Shown here: piece after piece, positions 42,573-52,222 of the stretch
Layout: the number at the start of each line of letters is the position of its first letter
Numbering within the stretch: the stretch's first letter is position 1
Assembly: GCA_021561035.1 (NCBI GenBank)
Contig: CP067346.1
Location: forward strand, 3,627,001 to 3,691,000
Origin: Clostridioides sp. ES-S-0054-01
GTDB taxonomy: Bacteria; Bacillota; Clostridia; Peptostreptococcales; Peptostreptococcaceae
Direction: 5' to 3'
DNA: 64,000 bases
The notes under the pieces: model-generated
Database searches by the model: none
The model's input: only the letters and a program-made list of their open reading frames with translations
What the model was told of the DNA's origin: nothing
Made by a program: the position numbers and the translations under genes

Positions 42573-43467
42573 AATTCTCATACTCCTTCAATACAAGTTT
42601 AGCTAACTTTAAACCTAACTCTCTAGGAGAAGAAATATCTCCATCTATAGACTTGATTACTATTTTATTTCCTTCTGAATCTCCATATAAACCAGTAAGG
42701 TGTATTTTATCTTGAATTATTTCACAATAAGCTGCCATTGGAATATGACAACTTCCATTTACACCATCCAAAAAACCTCTCTCAGCCAATATTTGGATTT
42801 CTGTATTCTCGTCTTTTAGCGAATTCACTATTTTCTCTATATTACTATCGTTACTTCTAATCTCTATAGCCAAAGCTCCTTGGGCAGGTGCTGGAATAAC
42901 AACATCAACAGGTAAATAAGAACTTATTTTATCTTGTAAATTAGCTCTTATTATTCCTGATGCCGCCAAGACAATCCCATGCATATTTTCATCTTTTATT
43001 TTTCGTATCCTAGTTTCTACATTACCTCTAACTTGAACCACATTTAAGTCTGGTCTTTGTTTCAATAATTGAAATTTTCTTCTTTTGCTTCCTGTTCCTA
43101 TTACTGCTCCATGAGGTAAATCATCTAAGTTTTTATATCCTTCTCTAAGTATCAGAACATCTCTTGGGTCTTCTCTCTTAGGTGTGTGAGCAAATTTTAG
43201 TCCATCTGCTAAATAAGATGGCATATCCTTCATACTATGTACTGCTACGTCTATCTTTCCATCTAATAATTGTTGCTCTATTTCTTTGACAAACAACCCT
43301 TTATCGCCTATTTTATCTAGGGAAACATTTTGAATCAAATCCCCTTTTGTCTTTATGACTTTAATCTCAAAACTAATATCTGGATACTTCTTTTTTAGTT
43401 CATTAATTACCCATTCTGTTTGTATAAGTGCTAGATTACTACCCCTAGTTCCAACCACAATATTCAT
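42562..43467 (-). CDS. hemC: Porphobilinogen deaminase (hydroxymethylbilane synthase)
   Basis: A 301-residue enzyme polymerising four porphobilinogens. VVGTRGSNLALIQTEWV, VAVHSMKDMP, the Arg-rich GTGSKRRKFQLL and VQVRGNVETRIRKI, and the dipyrromethane-cofactor Cys in GVNGSCHIPMAAY are intact. AAAGGAG precedes the ATG. It follows the cbiK-cbiL gene by 25 bases. Confidence 0.97.
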   Translation of the reverse strand: MNIVVGTRGSNLALIQTEWVINELKKKYPDISFEIKVIKTKGDLIQNVSLDKIGDKGLFVKEIEQQLLDGKIDVAVHSMKDMPSYLADGLKFAHTPKREDPRDVLILREGYKNLDDLPHGAVIGTGSKRRKFQLLKQRPDLNVVQVRGNVETRIRKIKDENMHGIVLAASGIIRANLQDKISSYLPVDVVIPAPAQGALAIEIRSNDSNIEKIVNSLKDENTEIQILAERGFLDGVNGSCHIPMAAYCEIIQDKIHLTGLYGDSEGNKIVIKSIDGDISSPRELGLKLAKLVLKEYENYEG

Positions 43468-43492
43468 ACCAAATCTCCTTTAAAATGTTACC

Positions 43493-44971
43493 TTAGTTTA
43501 TTTTGTTCTCTTTATTTATTAGTATTGTAGAAAAATAAGATATTTTATCTTCAAGATGTGCCTCTCGTAAATCTTTAAATACAGTTTCACCTTCTTGAGA
43601 CGAATTGCTTACTAAAATAGCATGTTCTATTAGATTATATTTTTCTAGTTTTTTTATTATATCTTTAAAGTTCTTATATACTTTCATCAATACTATTGAG
43701 TTATAATTTTGTAAAGCATGTTCTATTTTATCATCTTCCATAGTACAAGGAACTACTACTAAGGCTTCCTTATCCATTACTAATGGGAAATTTTGATTGG
43801 ATGCTATATTAGAAAATGATGAAATTCCTGGTATAGTTTCCACTTCTATCTCATCTGATATTCTTTTCATTATGTACACATACGTGCTATAAATCATAGG
43901 GTCTCCTAATGTAACAAATCCTACATTTTTACCATTCTTAACATCTGAAACAATCTCTTCAGCTATATTGTCCCACGCTATATTTTTTTCATTTCCATCA
44001 AAACACATTGGAAAATGTCTAGATTTTATCTCTATTGATTCATTTAAGTATTCTTTAACTATTGATAAAGCTAAGCTATCTCCACCTTTTTTTGATTCTG
44101 GAGTATATAAAATATCTAATTTTTTTAATATACTAACTGCTTTCATAGTAAGTAAAGAACTATCTCCTGGACCTGCTCCTATACCATAAAACTTAACATT
44201 TTCTGCACATTTAGTCGCATGACGAACAAATTTATCTTGTATATAAGGATTTTCACCCAGACCTTTTAAATGTATGTTTACATTAAACCCATTCTCTTCT
44301 AAGATTGTTTTCCAAGAATCTTCTTCATCTCCTGCCATATCATTTACAGCATGGTCACCTGCAACTAACATAAATGGCATCAAATTTACAGTTTTTATGT
44401 TTCCTTCTTTCAGCCTTCTTATTACATGTTCTATTTCTGGATATCCTTCAACTGTCCCAACATAAGCATTTATTCCATTATCTCTAAGCATATATTCCAA
44501 TGCTGGATATGCTGAATGTGATTCATGAAGAGTTCCATGTCCCATAAATACTACTGCTTCGTCATTTTCCATATGAGGCATTTGATGTTTAATCGCCTCT
44601 ACAGATTCTTGATAGTCCTCAATATGTGTAAGTAAAGGTCTTCCTAATACAATCTTTTTAAATTTAGATGAGTAGCTTTCCACTTGTTCTTTTAACTTAT
44701 TAAATTCTTCTCCACATATAATATGAAGAGTTTGAATTATTACTTCATCATATCCTTGTTCATATATTTTATCTAAAGCTTGTATTGGATTATCTATCTC
44801 TATTCCATCTCTTTTTCTTATTTTATTTATTATCATATTTGATGTATAAGCTCTAAAAAAATCATAGTTTTTTAATGAATTTTTTATTTTATTTTCACAT
44901 ATATCTATTGTCTTTTCTCTCGTTTCATTATAGCTTGTACCAAAACTCACTACTAATAATGCCTTCTTCAT
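43493..44971 (-). CDS. cbiK-cbiL: Fused anaerobic cobaltochelatase CbiK and cobalt-precorrin-2 C20-methyltransferase CbiL
   Basis: 492 residues from ATG 44971 (AGGAGGAG upstream; an ATG at 44998 has none). Residues 1-265 are CbiK: MKKALLVVSFGTSYNETREK, FMGHGTLHESHSAYPALE and LMPFMLVAGDHAVNDMAGD with the metal-binding histidines. Residues about 270-492 are a methyltransferase: FYGIGAGPGDSSLLTMKAV, FVTLGDPMIYSTYVYIM, ETIPGISSFSNIAS, the CbiL/CobI pattern. The fusion would insert Co2+ into sirohydrochlorin and methylate C20 in one polypeptide. No separate cbiK or cbiL is in the cluster, which supports both functions. Confidence 0.92.
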   Translation of the reverse strand: MKKALLVVSFGTSYNETREKTIDICENKIKNSLKNYDFFRAYTSNMIINKIRKRDGIEIDNPIQALDKIYEQGYDEVIIQTLHIICGEEFNKLKEQVESYSSKFKKIVLGRPLLTHIEDYQESVEAIKHQMPHMENDEAVVFMGHGTLHESHSAYPALEYMLRDNGINAYVGTVEGYPEIEHVIRRLKEGNIKTVNLMPFMLVAGDHAVNDMAGDEEDSWKTILEENGFNVNIHLKGLGENPYIQDKFVRHATKCAENVKFYGIGAGPGDSSLLTMKAVSILKKLDILYTPESKKGGDSLALSIVKEYLNESIEIKSRHFPMCFDGNEKNIAWDNIAEEIVSDVKNGKNVGFVTLGDPMIYSTYVYIMKRISDEIEVETIPGISSFSNIASNQNFPLVMDKEALVVVPCTMEDDKIEHALQNYNSIVLMKVYKNFKDIIKKLEKYNLIEHAILVSNSSQEGETVFKDLREAHLEDKISYFSTILINKENKIN

Positions 44972-44990
44972 ATGTTCTCCTCCTAAAAAA

Positions 44991-45740
44991 TTACACAAGT
45001 ATATCTTTAATTTTATTTATATCATTGATTACATTTTCATAGTTAATTGATTCTCTCTTAATAATTATCACTGGTATATTGAAACTTTTACATGCATTTA
45101 CTTTTTCTAAGAAACCACCTGCTATTCCACTTTCTTTTGTTATAACTAAGTCTATGCCATAATGCTTATAAGTTTCTTCGTTTATACACTGGCTAAACGG
45201 TCCTTTCATAGCTACTATATTATCTGCGTTTAAACCTAATTTTTCACAACTTAGTATAACTTCACTAGTTGGAAGAACTCTAACTACTAAGTTTTTATCA
45301 TTTATTTCTTCTACAAATCTATTCAAATTTTTACTTCCTGTTCCTATGAATACATTTTTTCCTATTTTATTTGCTATTTCACAGGCTTCTTCAATTGTAT
45401 TTACTATAAACTTATTATCATAATCTATTTCTTCAATTAGAGATTTTCTCTCAAACCTTATGTATTCTATATTTGATAGTTTTGCACAATACATAGCATT
45501 TTTAGATACTTCAACTGCATAAGGATGAGTTGCATCTATTATTTTTACTATACGATTATCTTTTATAAATTTTAGCATTTCCTCTTTTCCGAGTTTCCCT
45601 AAAATTACATTTTTTGTATGTCGTTGTGCAAGTTCCTTTCCATAATCTGTGGTTACTGAAAGTATATATGGTTGATTTAGTTCATTTATCTTATCGCATA
45701 TAGATAAGCTATCTGAAGTTCCTCCTAAAATCAAAATCAT
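44991..45740 (-). CDS. cbiJ: Cobalt-precorrin-6A reductase
   Basis: A 249-residue NADPH-dependent reductase of the CobK/CbiJ family: LILGGTSDSLSICDKI, IDATHPYAVEVSKNA, FIGTGSKNLNRF, GPFSQCINEET and ITKESGIAGGFLEK are the family blocks. Its ATG overlaps the cbiH stop (ATGA). It reduces the macrocycle before the CbiE/CbiT steps. Confidence 0.94.
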   Translation of the reverse strand: MILILGGTSDSLSICDKINELNQPYILSVTTDYGKELAQRHTKNVILGKLGKEEMLKFIKDNRIVKIIDATHPYAVEVSKNAMYCAKLSNIEYIRFERKSLIEEIDYDNKFIVNTIEEACEIANKIGKNVFIGTGSKNLNRFVEEINDKNLVVRVLPTSEVILSCEKLGLNADNIVAMKGPFSQCINEETYKHYGIDLVITKESGIAGGFLEKVNACKSFNIPVIIIKRESINYENVINDINKIKDILV

Positions 45741-46462
45741 ACTGTATAACCTCTTGGAGTTATCATCAACTCACCATCAATATAAGTAGATTTATTTCCG
45801 ATTATAACCATTGTAGTCATATCGACTTTTTCAAAGTCCATACTTTCAAAAGTACATACAAATTTTTCTTCATTTTCTCTACCTACATCTTTGACCACTC
45901 CAACAGGTGTATTTCCATTTTTAAATTCGCCCATTATTTTAAATGCTTTACTTAAATGCTCACTTCTTCCTTTACTTCTTGGATTATACAAACAAATTAC
46001 AAAGTCAGCTTCGGCAGCCAGTCTTAATCTTTTTTCAATTACCTCCCATGGAGTCATTAAATCGCTTAAACTTATATGACAAAAATCGTGCATAATAGGA
46101 GCTCCAAGTATAGCTGCTGCACCAATACTTGCAGTAACACCTGGAATCACTTTTACTTTTATATCTTCCTTTTCTTTAGATATTAATTCTAAAATAAGAC
46201 CTGCCATTCCATATATTCCAGCATCACCACTACTTACAACTGCTACTTTTTTTCCTTTCTTTGCTTCTTCTACTGCTTGTTTACATCTATCAACTTCTTG
46301 TCTCATACCATTTTGAATTATTTCCTTATTTTTTATAAATTCTTCTATTAAATTTATATAAGTCTTATACCCAACAATAGCCTCAGAATCTTCTATTGCT
46401 TTTATTGCCTCTAAAGTCATGGTATCTTTGCTTCCTGGACCAATTCCTACAACGTATATCAT
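45737..46462 (-). CDS. cbiH: Cobalt-precorrin-3 C17-methyltransferase
   Basis: A 241-residue SAM-dependent methyltransferase: VVGIGPGSKDTMTLEAI, VVSSGDAGIYGMAGL, IPGVTASIGAAAILGAPIMH and FVICLYNPRSKGR, the last being typical of CbiH/CobJ. It performs the ring-contracting C17 methylation with CbiG's product route. Four-base overlaps couple it to cbiG before and cbiJ after. Confidence 0.95.
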   Translation of the reverse strand: MIYVVGIGPGSKDTMTLEAIKAIEDSEAIVGYKTYINLIEEFIKNKEIIQNGMRQEVDRCKQAVEEAKKGKKVAVVSSGDAGIYGMAGLILELISKEKEDIKVKVIPGVTASIGAAAILGAPIMHDFCHISLSDLMTPWEVIEKRLRLAAEADFVICLYNPRSKGRSEHLSKAFKIMGEFKNGNTPVGVVKDVGRENEEKFVCTFESMDFEKVDMTTMVIIGNKSTYIDGELMITPRGYTV

Positions 46463-47580
46463 ATTTTTACTCTCCCCACTGAAAAAGTTATTCCTTTATA
46501 TTTATGTTTTTCAACTATTAAGTTACCTTTGCTCAAAAGATATGCTACAGGCTCAGCCACTGAATACACTCCCACATTTTTTTTAACAAAATCAGATTTA
46601 TCGAATAAATTATCAACCTTTGATATTTCATCTACTGAAAATATCTCAAATGGTACTTGCAATGTTTTTGATAAGTCAATAATCGCTTTTTCATCTTTTT
46701 TAAGCTCAATACTTCCAATTGTTCGAACTGCTTTAGCATCTATATCTTGATTATCAAAAAATTTCAATAGCGAATCTAACATTAACTTACTATCCGTATC
46801 TCTTCTACATCCAATGCCTATTACTATATCTTTTGGAATTACTTTAACTATTTTCTCACTAAAATAACTATTTTTAAATTTATTATCTTTATCTAAAACT
46901 TCAATATCTTTATTTAAATTTTTCTTATTACTTATTACAACTATTTTTTCTATATTAACATCTAAATAACTCTCTTTTAACTCTTTACTACTTTCTATAA
47001 GTTTAAATCCTCTAGTATCAACTTTATATCCTCCGTCAATATACAAGCCAACACATCTATTGTTTACCAGCATAGAATTTACTTCTTTTATATTCTCTCT
47101 AAAGTTATCAATATGTGCATTTAAGTATTTTGCTATCATGTCCAAAGAAGCTTTTTTATTGACGTCAGTAGCTGTTGTTATTACTGGATTAGCATCAATA
47201 AGACTACTTATATGATTTGTTAGACTATTTGCACCTCCAACATGTCCACTTAATAAACTTATTACATTATTTCCCTTTTCATCTATAACTAAAATAGCAG
47301 GGTCACTAAACTTACTCACTATATATGGTGCTATACTTCGTACAACTATACCCGTAGCCATTATAAATACTATATAATCAAATTTATTAAATACTTCTCC
47401 CACAAAATCGCTTAGTTTCTTTTGAACTATATGTACACATGTTTCTTGAACATTTAAATAACTTTTTTTATTTTTTATTTGATATACAACACAGTTATTT
47501 ACTAAAGATTTTATCTTTATAGCTAGATTTTTTCCATTCTCTGTTATACAGATTATAGCAATATTACCCTCTATATTCAT
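46459..47580 (-). CDS. cbiG: Cobalt-precorrin-5A hydrolase
   Basis: 373 residues from ATG 47580, preceded by AAGGA 8 bases away; the ATG at 47598 lacks a site. CbiG opens the delta-lactone and releases acetaldehyde. Blocks visible are [47 protein letters not shown] and the C-terminal [10 protein letters not shown] with [12 protein letters not shown]. It overlaps cbiF by 17 bases. Confidence 0.93.
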   Translation of the reverse strand: MNIEGNIAIICITENGKNLAIKIKSLVNNCVVYQIKNKKSYLNVQETCVHIVQKKLSDFVGEVFNKFDYIVFIMATGIVVRSIAPYIVSKFSDPAILVIDEKGNNVISLLSGHVGGANSLTNHISSLIDANPVITTATDVNKKASLDMIAKYLNAHIDNFRENIKEVNSMLVNNRCVGLYIDGGYKVDTRGFKLIESSKELKESYLDVNIEKIVVISNKKNLNKDIEVLDKDNKFKNSYFSEKIVKVIPKDIVIGIGCRRDTDSKLMLDSLLKFFDNQDIDAKAVRTIGSIELKKDEKAIIDLSKTLQVPFEIFSVDEISKVDNLFDKSDFVKKNVGVYSVAEPVAYLLSKGNLIVEKHKYKGITFSVGRVKI

Positions 47581-48319
47581 GTTTAAAATCCTTGTCATAT
47601 AACTTTGAGTTATTATATTCTTCTCCTAAAAATCTTCCAACCATTATTAAAGCAGTTTTGTTTATATTATTTTCTTTAACTTTTACAGCTATATCACTTA
47701 AGGTTCCTTTAACTATCTTTTCATCTGCCCAAGTTGCTTTATATATAACTGCTATAGGAGTATCTTTTGGATATCCACCTTCCAGTAATCTAGACACAAC
47801 TTTCTCAATTTCTTGAACAGATAAAAATATTACCATAGATGTCTGATGCTTAGCATATGATTGTATTGACTCTTTCTCTGGAACTGGAGTTCTTCCTTCC
47901 ATTCTTGTTATAATTACACTTTGAGAAATTTCTGGAACTGTATATTCAACTCCTAAAGATGAGGCTGCTCCTAAAAAAGAACTTACTCCTGGTGTACAGT
48001 CATAATCTATATTTAATTTATTTAAATCCTCCACTTGTTCTCTAATTGAACCATATATAGAAAAATCACCTGTTTGTAATCTTACAACAGACTTATTATT
48101 TTCTATACCTTCCTTCATAACATCTATTATTTCTTGTAAATCCATATGTGCGCTATTATGTATTTGACAACCTTCTTTACAGTACTCCAAAAGTTCAGGA
48201 TTAACAAGTGAACCTGCATATATTACTACATCTGCATTACTTAATAGTTTGTATCCTTTTAATGTTATTAGCTCTTTATCTCCAGGTCCTGCTCCTACAA
48301 AATGTACTTTATTCATCAT
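47564..48319 (-). CDS. cbiF: Cobalt-precorrin-4 C11-methyltransferase
   Basis: About 251 residues from ATG 48319 (AGGGG 6 bases before); 48316 is also possible. [57 protein letters not shown] and [14 protein letters not shown] identify CbiF/CobM. It methylates C11. It overlaps cbiT by 11 bases and cbiG by 17. Confidence 0.95.
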   Translation of the reverse strand: MMNKVHFVGAGPGDKELITLKGYKLLSNADVVIYAGSLVNPELLEYCKEGCQIHNSAHMDLQEIIDVMKEGIENNKSVVRLQTGDFSIYGSIREQVEDLNKLNIDYDCTPGVSSFLGAASSLGVEYTVPEISQSVIITRMEGRTPVPEKESIQSYAKHQTSMVIFLSVQEIEKVVSRLLEGGYPKDTPIAVIYKATWADEKIVKGTLSDIAVKVKENNINKTALIMVGRFLGEEYNNSKLYDKDFKHEYRG

Positions 48320-48884
48320 TATTTTCCCCTTTTTCACAAGATATTATATATATAGGATTTAGTGGTTTAAAATATTCACCTTTCCCTAGTTTCTCTAGTT
48401 TAGAAACATTCAAAACACATACGTCTATTTCTTTAAATCCATGTTTCCTAAGTAGATTTAAAGTTTGATTAAACGTCTCTAGTATTATAAAGTTAGCTAC
48501 AAGTCTACCTCCAGTGATTAAAGTATTTTTAGACCATGCTATTATTTCTTCCAAATTATTTCCTGTACCTCCAATAAAAATAGCATCCACTTGTCTATCT
48601 AAATCTATACTGATAGGAGCATATCCTTTTATTACCTCTACATTTTTCAAATTAAACTTTTTTACGTTTTCTTTTATAAGTTCTAAAGCAGCATCATTTC
48701 TTTCTATAGATATAACATTTAAATCTGGATAATTATATGCTGATTCTATACTTACACTGCCTGTCCCAGCACCTATATCTATGAAAGTTTTAGCATTTAC
48801 TAAAGCCAACTTACTTATTGATATCGCCCTAACTTCTTCTTTTGTAATTGGAACTTTACCTGTTATAAATTCACTGTTCTTCAT
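48309..48884 (-). CDS. cbiT: Cobalt-precorrin-6B C15-methyltransferase (decarboxylating)
   Basis: A 191-residue class I SAM methyltransferase: [56 protein letters not shown] and [11 protein letters not shown]. CbiT methylates C15 and decarboxylates the C12 acetate chain. It is encoded separately from CbiE (fused as CobL in aerobic organisms) and overlaps it by 14 bases. Confidence 0.95.
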   Translation of the reverse strand: MKNSEFITGKVPITKEEVRAISISKLALVNAKTFIDIGAGTGSVSIESAYNYPDLNVISIERNDAALELIKENVKKFNLKNVEVIKGYAPISIDLDRQVDAIFIGGTGNNLEEIIAWSKNTLITGGRLVANFIILETFNQTLNLLRKHGFKEIDVCVLNVSKLEKLGKGEYFKPLNPIYIISCEKGENNDE

Positions 48885-49482
48885 CTAAAATCACCACAAC
48901 ATTCATCTCGAAATTATCCATTCTTATTATTTCTTCTGGTTTTGCTATTGTTATTTTTTCATTGTCGTATGATAAATTTTCTCCTACAACAATAATTTTA
49001 TTTAGATTTCTGTCTATTATTTCCTTGCTTATTTGTTTTGGTCCTATCTTAAAGTCTGTAACCATGCATACTTTTTTATGTGACAATATGTAATCAAAAT
49101 CTGGTACTTTACCATGACTACTTGTAATATATACATCATTCATATCAACATATATTTTTGAAAATATATATTGTAAAGAACTAATTCCAGAAACCATATT
49201 TAGCATCTTATTGTCAATATTTTTGGATATATATCTACCTATCCCATATATTAGTGGGTCACCAGACGCTATTATTGATATTTGCTTTTCTTTATTGTTA
49301 TTTATGTACTCTATAATTTCTCTCAAATTAGAGTCTAGGATTATCTTTTCACCTTCAAAATTCTTTATAGATTCTAGATTCCTCTTACCGCCAATTAATA
49401 CATCAGAAGTGGAAATTAAATTTTCACCTTTTTTTGTTATATAGTCTAAGTTTCCAGGTCCTAGACCTATTATATTTATCAT
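48871..49482 (-). CDS. cbiE: Cobalt-precorrin-7 C5-methyltransferase
   Basis: A 203-residue methyltransferase: IIGLGPGNLDYITKKGEN, SIIASGDPLIYGIGRYI, VSGISSLQYIFSKIYVDMND and TSSHGKVPDF, the CbiE pattern. It methylates C5 and works next to CbiT. Its start overlaps the cbiD stop by four bases. Confidence 0.94.
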   Translation of the reverse strand: MINIIGLGPGNLDYITKKGENLISTSDVLIGGKRNLESIKNFEGEKIILDSNLREIIEYINNNKEKQISIIASGDPLIYGIGRYISKNIDNKMLNMVSGISSLQYIFSKIYVDMNDVYITSSHGKVPDFDYILSHKKVCMVTDFKIGPKQISKEIIDRNLNKIIVVGENLSYDNEKITIAKPEEIIRMDNFEMNVVVILDEEQ

Positions 49483-50705
49483 ATAAAGACCTCCACTAAT
49501 GCATCTGCATTATCCGATTTACCTAATAAAGACTTATCCATTGAAAACATGATTACTTCCACATCAATGTCATCTGAATCTTCATTCAAGTACTGCTTTA
49601 CTCTCTCCCTACATTTATTACTCAATATATTATATACTTGTCTATATTCACTATTATTTATTAGCTCTACAGCTTCTTCAGCAGTTAGGCATTGATTTAT
49701 TTTATTTAAAAATTCGTATGTAGCTCCCATTAAGGCTAAGTTTGCCACTAATATCTCACTTCTAGCATCTGCTACCTTACTATGAGTATTGAAAATACCA
49801 GCAGATACTTTTATAAATTTACCTATATGACCTGCCATTAAGATTTTTTTATATCCTATTCTTTGAGCTTCTTTAATCATATAACCTATAAAATTACTTG
49901 TCCTAACTACATACTTAATGTCTAAGTTTAGTTTTTCTCTTATAAACTGTTCTCCATGATTTCCTGGAACCAATATTACTTTATCTAAACCTTGTTCTTT
50001 TTTCATTTGAAGTTCTATAGATAAAGACTTCTTCCATCCCTCATCACTCATAGGTTCAACAATTCCTGTTGTTCCTATTATAGATATTCCTCCAACTATA
50101 CCTAACCTTGGATTAAATGTTTTTTTTGCTATGTTTTCTCCTTGTGGAGCAAAGATTGTTATTTTTAAAACTTTATTATCTCCAAGTATAGATTCAAAAT
50201 TATCTCCTATAAGCTTTCTTATTTCATGATTTATCATTTTAAGTGGAGTCGGATTTATAGCAGGCTTACCAACATCTACACTTAGCCCTTTTTTCGTAAC
50301 CACACCAATACCATTTCCACCATAAATCCTAATAAACTTATAGAGTTTACTTTGACACTCACTGTTGGTACTTAAACTATCTATATCACCTAGAGTAAGA
50401 TACTCTTTGTTCTCATCATTTTTAGACACAATTTCAGCTCTTGCGTAAATATCCATGGTATGAGTTGCATCTATATCATCCCCACCATCTTTTTTTATAG
50501 AACACTCTACAAATGTATCAGAAATATTTACATTATCAACTTTTAGTGATAGTGGTATCCCTTTAGGAGTATCTATATTTATAGTATTGATTCTATTTTT
50601 TGTAATCAGCATATATACAGCAGCTTTAGATGCACCTGTTGCACATGAACCTGTAGTATATCCTCTTCGATATTTTTTACCATCTACATATACATATTCT
50701 TCCAT
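49479..50705 (-). CDS. cbiD: Cobalt-precorrin-5B C1-methyltransferase
   Basis: A 408-residue CbiD, somewhat longer than the approximately 365-380 typical. RRGYTTGSCATGASKAAVYM, IKKDGGDDIDATHTMDIYA, KKGLSVDVGKPAINPTP, ISIIGTTGIVEPMSDEGW and MAGHIGKFIKVSAGIFNTHS are hallmark blocks. CbiD methylates C1 and is specific to the anaerobic pathway. Confidence 0.96.
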   Translation of the reverse strand: MEEYVYVDGKKYRRGYTTGSCATGASKAAVYMLITKNRINTINIDTPKGIPLSLKVDNVNISDTFVECSIKKDGGDDIDATHTMDIYARAEIVSKNDENKEYLTLGDIDSLSTNSECQSKLYKFIRIYGGNGIGVVTKKGLSVDVGKPAINPTPLKMINHEIRKLIGDNFESILGDNKVLKITIFAPQGENIAKKTFNPRLGIVGGISIIGTTGIVEPMSDEGWKKSLSIELQMKKEQGLDKVILVPGNHGEQFIREKLNLDIKYVVRTSNFIGYMIKEAQRIGYKKILMAGHIGKFIKVSAGIFNTHSKVADARSEILVANLALMGATYEFLNKINQCLTAEEAVELINNSEYRQVYNILSNKCRERVKQYLNEDSDDIDVEVIMFSMDKSLLGKSDNADALVEVFI

Positions 50706-50713
50706 ATAAATAC

Positions 50714-51346
50714 CTACATAGTATATAATATAGCATTTACTATTGCTGCTGCTAAATTACTACCACCTTTTCTACCTTTAGAAATTATATATGGTATATC
50801 TGTTTTTTCAACTTCATCTTTTGATTCTTGTGCTCCTACAAAGCCTACAGGAACTCCTATAACTGCATCTAAATCTAATTTACCTTCTAATTTCATCTCC
50901 ATAACTTTATATAAAGCTGTTGGTGCATTTCCTAAAACAAATATTTTTCTTCCTTCTTCTTTAGCTGCAATTTCTACTGCTGCCATAGAACGAGTAATTC
51001 CTTTTTCTTTAGCTAGTTTTGCAGTTTCCTCATCTGCTACTAAACATTTATATTTACATCCCAATGATTCTAGTTTTCTTTTATTTATTCCACTAAGAGC
51101 CATATTTGTATCAGTATAAATACTCGCATTATTTTTTAATGCATCTATTATACTATCAACAGCTTCTTCTGATATTCTTAATATATCCAAGTAATCAAAA
51201 TCTGCAGTAGTATGTATGGCTCTCTTTATTATTTTTTCTTCGATATTATTCTTAAATTTATAATCTGGTCTAATTTCATCTATTATTTCTTGTATCAATT
51301 CAAAACTTTTTTCTTCTATTTTCATAGGATTTTTTATGTATTCCAT
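50714..51346 (-). CDS. cbiC: Cobalt-precorrin-8 methylmutase
   Basis: A 210-residue enzyme that moves the methyl from C11 to C12, producing cobyrinic acid. The catalytic His is in KRAIHTTADFDYLD; GINKRKLESLGCK, FVLGNAPTALYKVMEM, VIGVPVGFVGAQESK and the C-terminal KGRKGGSNLAAAIVNAILY complete the signature. It overlaps the GHMP kinase gene by 8-13 bases. Confidence 0.96.
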   Translation of the reverse strand: MEYIKNPMKIEEKSFELIQEIIDEIRPDYKFKNNIEEKIIKRAIHTTADFDYLDILRISEEAVDSIIDALKNNASIYTDTNMALSGINKRKLESLGCKYKCLVADEETAKLAKEKGITRSMAAVEIAAKEEGRKIFVLGNAPTALYKVMEMKLEGKLDLDAVIGVPVGFVGAQESKDEVEKTDIPYIISKGRKGGSNLAAAIVNAILYTM

Positions 51347-52221
51347 TCTATTTCCCCCTTAATTCCTCCATTTATTATGTTCATTGTATAAATTTTGTTA
51401 TAGACAGAATTTATGTTAGATTCACATAAAGCATCTATCACCTTTTTATCATCCATAAACTTATCAATTAAAATACCTACTACAGTTCCACTGTGAGCAA
51501 TATTTACTCCATATGCCCCATATTTTTTTGATACTTTTATTATTTCATTTAAGTATTCTTTTTTTTCTATATTCTCATTTGCTAAACTACTCAAGGTACA
51601 AGCCTCTCCAACTAAAGACAAATTATCATTTTTCAATCCTTCTTCTAAAATAGCAAATGACTTTTTTATGATTTCTTTATTTTCTATTTTTAACTTGTTA
51701 TAATCTTCCCTCATCCTAATTTTCATAGTATTTAGTATTTTATTAGGTTCAAGTATTACAACTTTTGCATTGGTTAAATTTCCCAGGTATTTTATAACAG
51801 TTCCATTTAGAGGGTTAAATATACTATTTTTATCTATAAATATAGAATCTGTTGGTTCTATTTGTGCTGCTAATTTAGAAATCTCTTCACTACTCAACTC
51901 TTTATCTATCAATGATAACGTTGCCTTTATGGTAGCTCCTATGTCAGCAGTAGAACTGGCCATTCCTTTTCCAACAGGTATTTTACTATCTATATTCAAA
52001 GAAATATTTTTAGTATCTTTTTTAGGTAAATTAAACTTTTCAAATACCTTTTCTATTGCTAGTCTTGACTTATATCTACCTAAATTTATATCTTGTAATT
52101 TTTCTTCAATATACACCTTAGAATACATATCTATTGCATATGAGCATAGATATTCTTCATTATCAATTATTCCTTGTACAAATTCTCCACAAGATGCTGG
52201 GCATATTCCATAAGATTTCAT
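51334..52221 (-). CDS. pduX: GHMP kinase, probable L-threonine kinase (PduX-like)
   Basis: 295 residues from ATG 52221 (AGGTG 6 bases before); a GTG at 52230 is possible. The GHMP ATP-binding loop reads PVGKGMASSTADIGATIKA; the N-terminal GICPASCGEFVQGII is typical of PduX. PduX makes L-threonine O-3-phosphate, the substrate of CobD encoded immediately upstream, so it supplies the aminopropanol arm of the vitamin. Symbol is by analogy, no pdu operon is here. Confidence 0.88.
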   Translation of the reverse strand: MKSYGICPASCGEFVQGIIDNEEYLCSYAIDMYSKVYIEEKLQDINLGRYKSRLAIEKVFEKFNLPKKDTKNISLNIDSKIPVGKGMASSTADIGATIKATLSLIDKELSSEEISKLAAQIEPTDSIFIDKNSIFNPLNGTVIKYLGNLTNAKVVILEPNKILNTMKIRMREDYNKLKIENKEIIKKSFAILEEGLKNDNLSLVGEACTLSSLANENIEKKEYLNEIIKVSKKYGAYGVNIAHSGTVVGILIDKFMDDKKVIDALCESNINSVYNKIYTMNIINGGIKGEIEWNT

Positions 52222-52222
52222 T

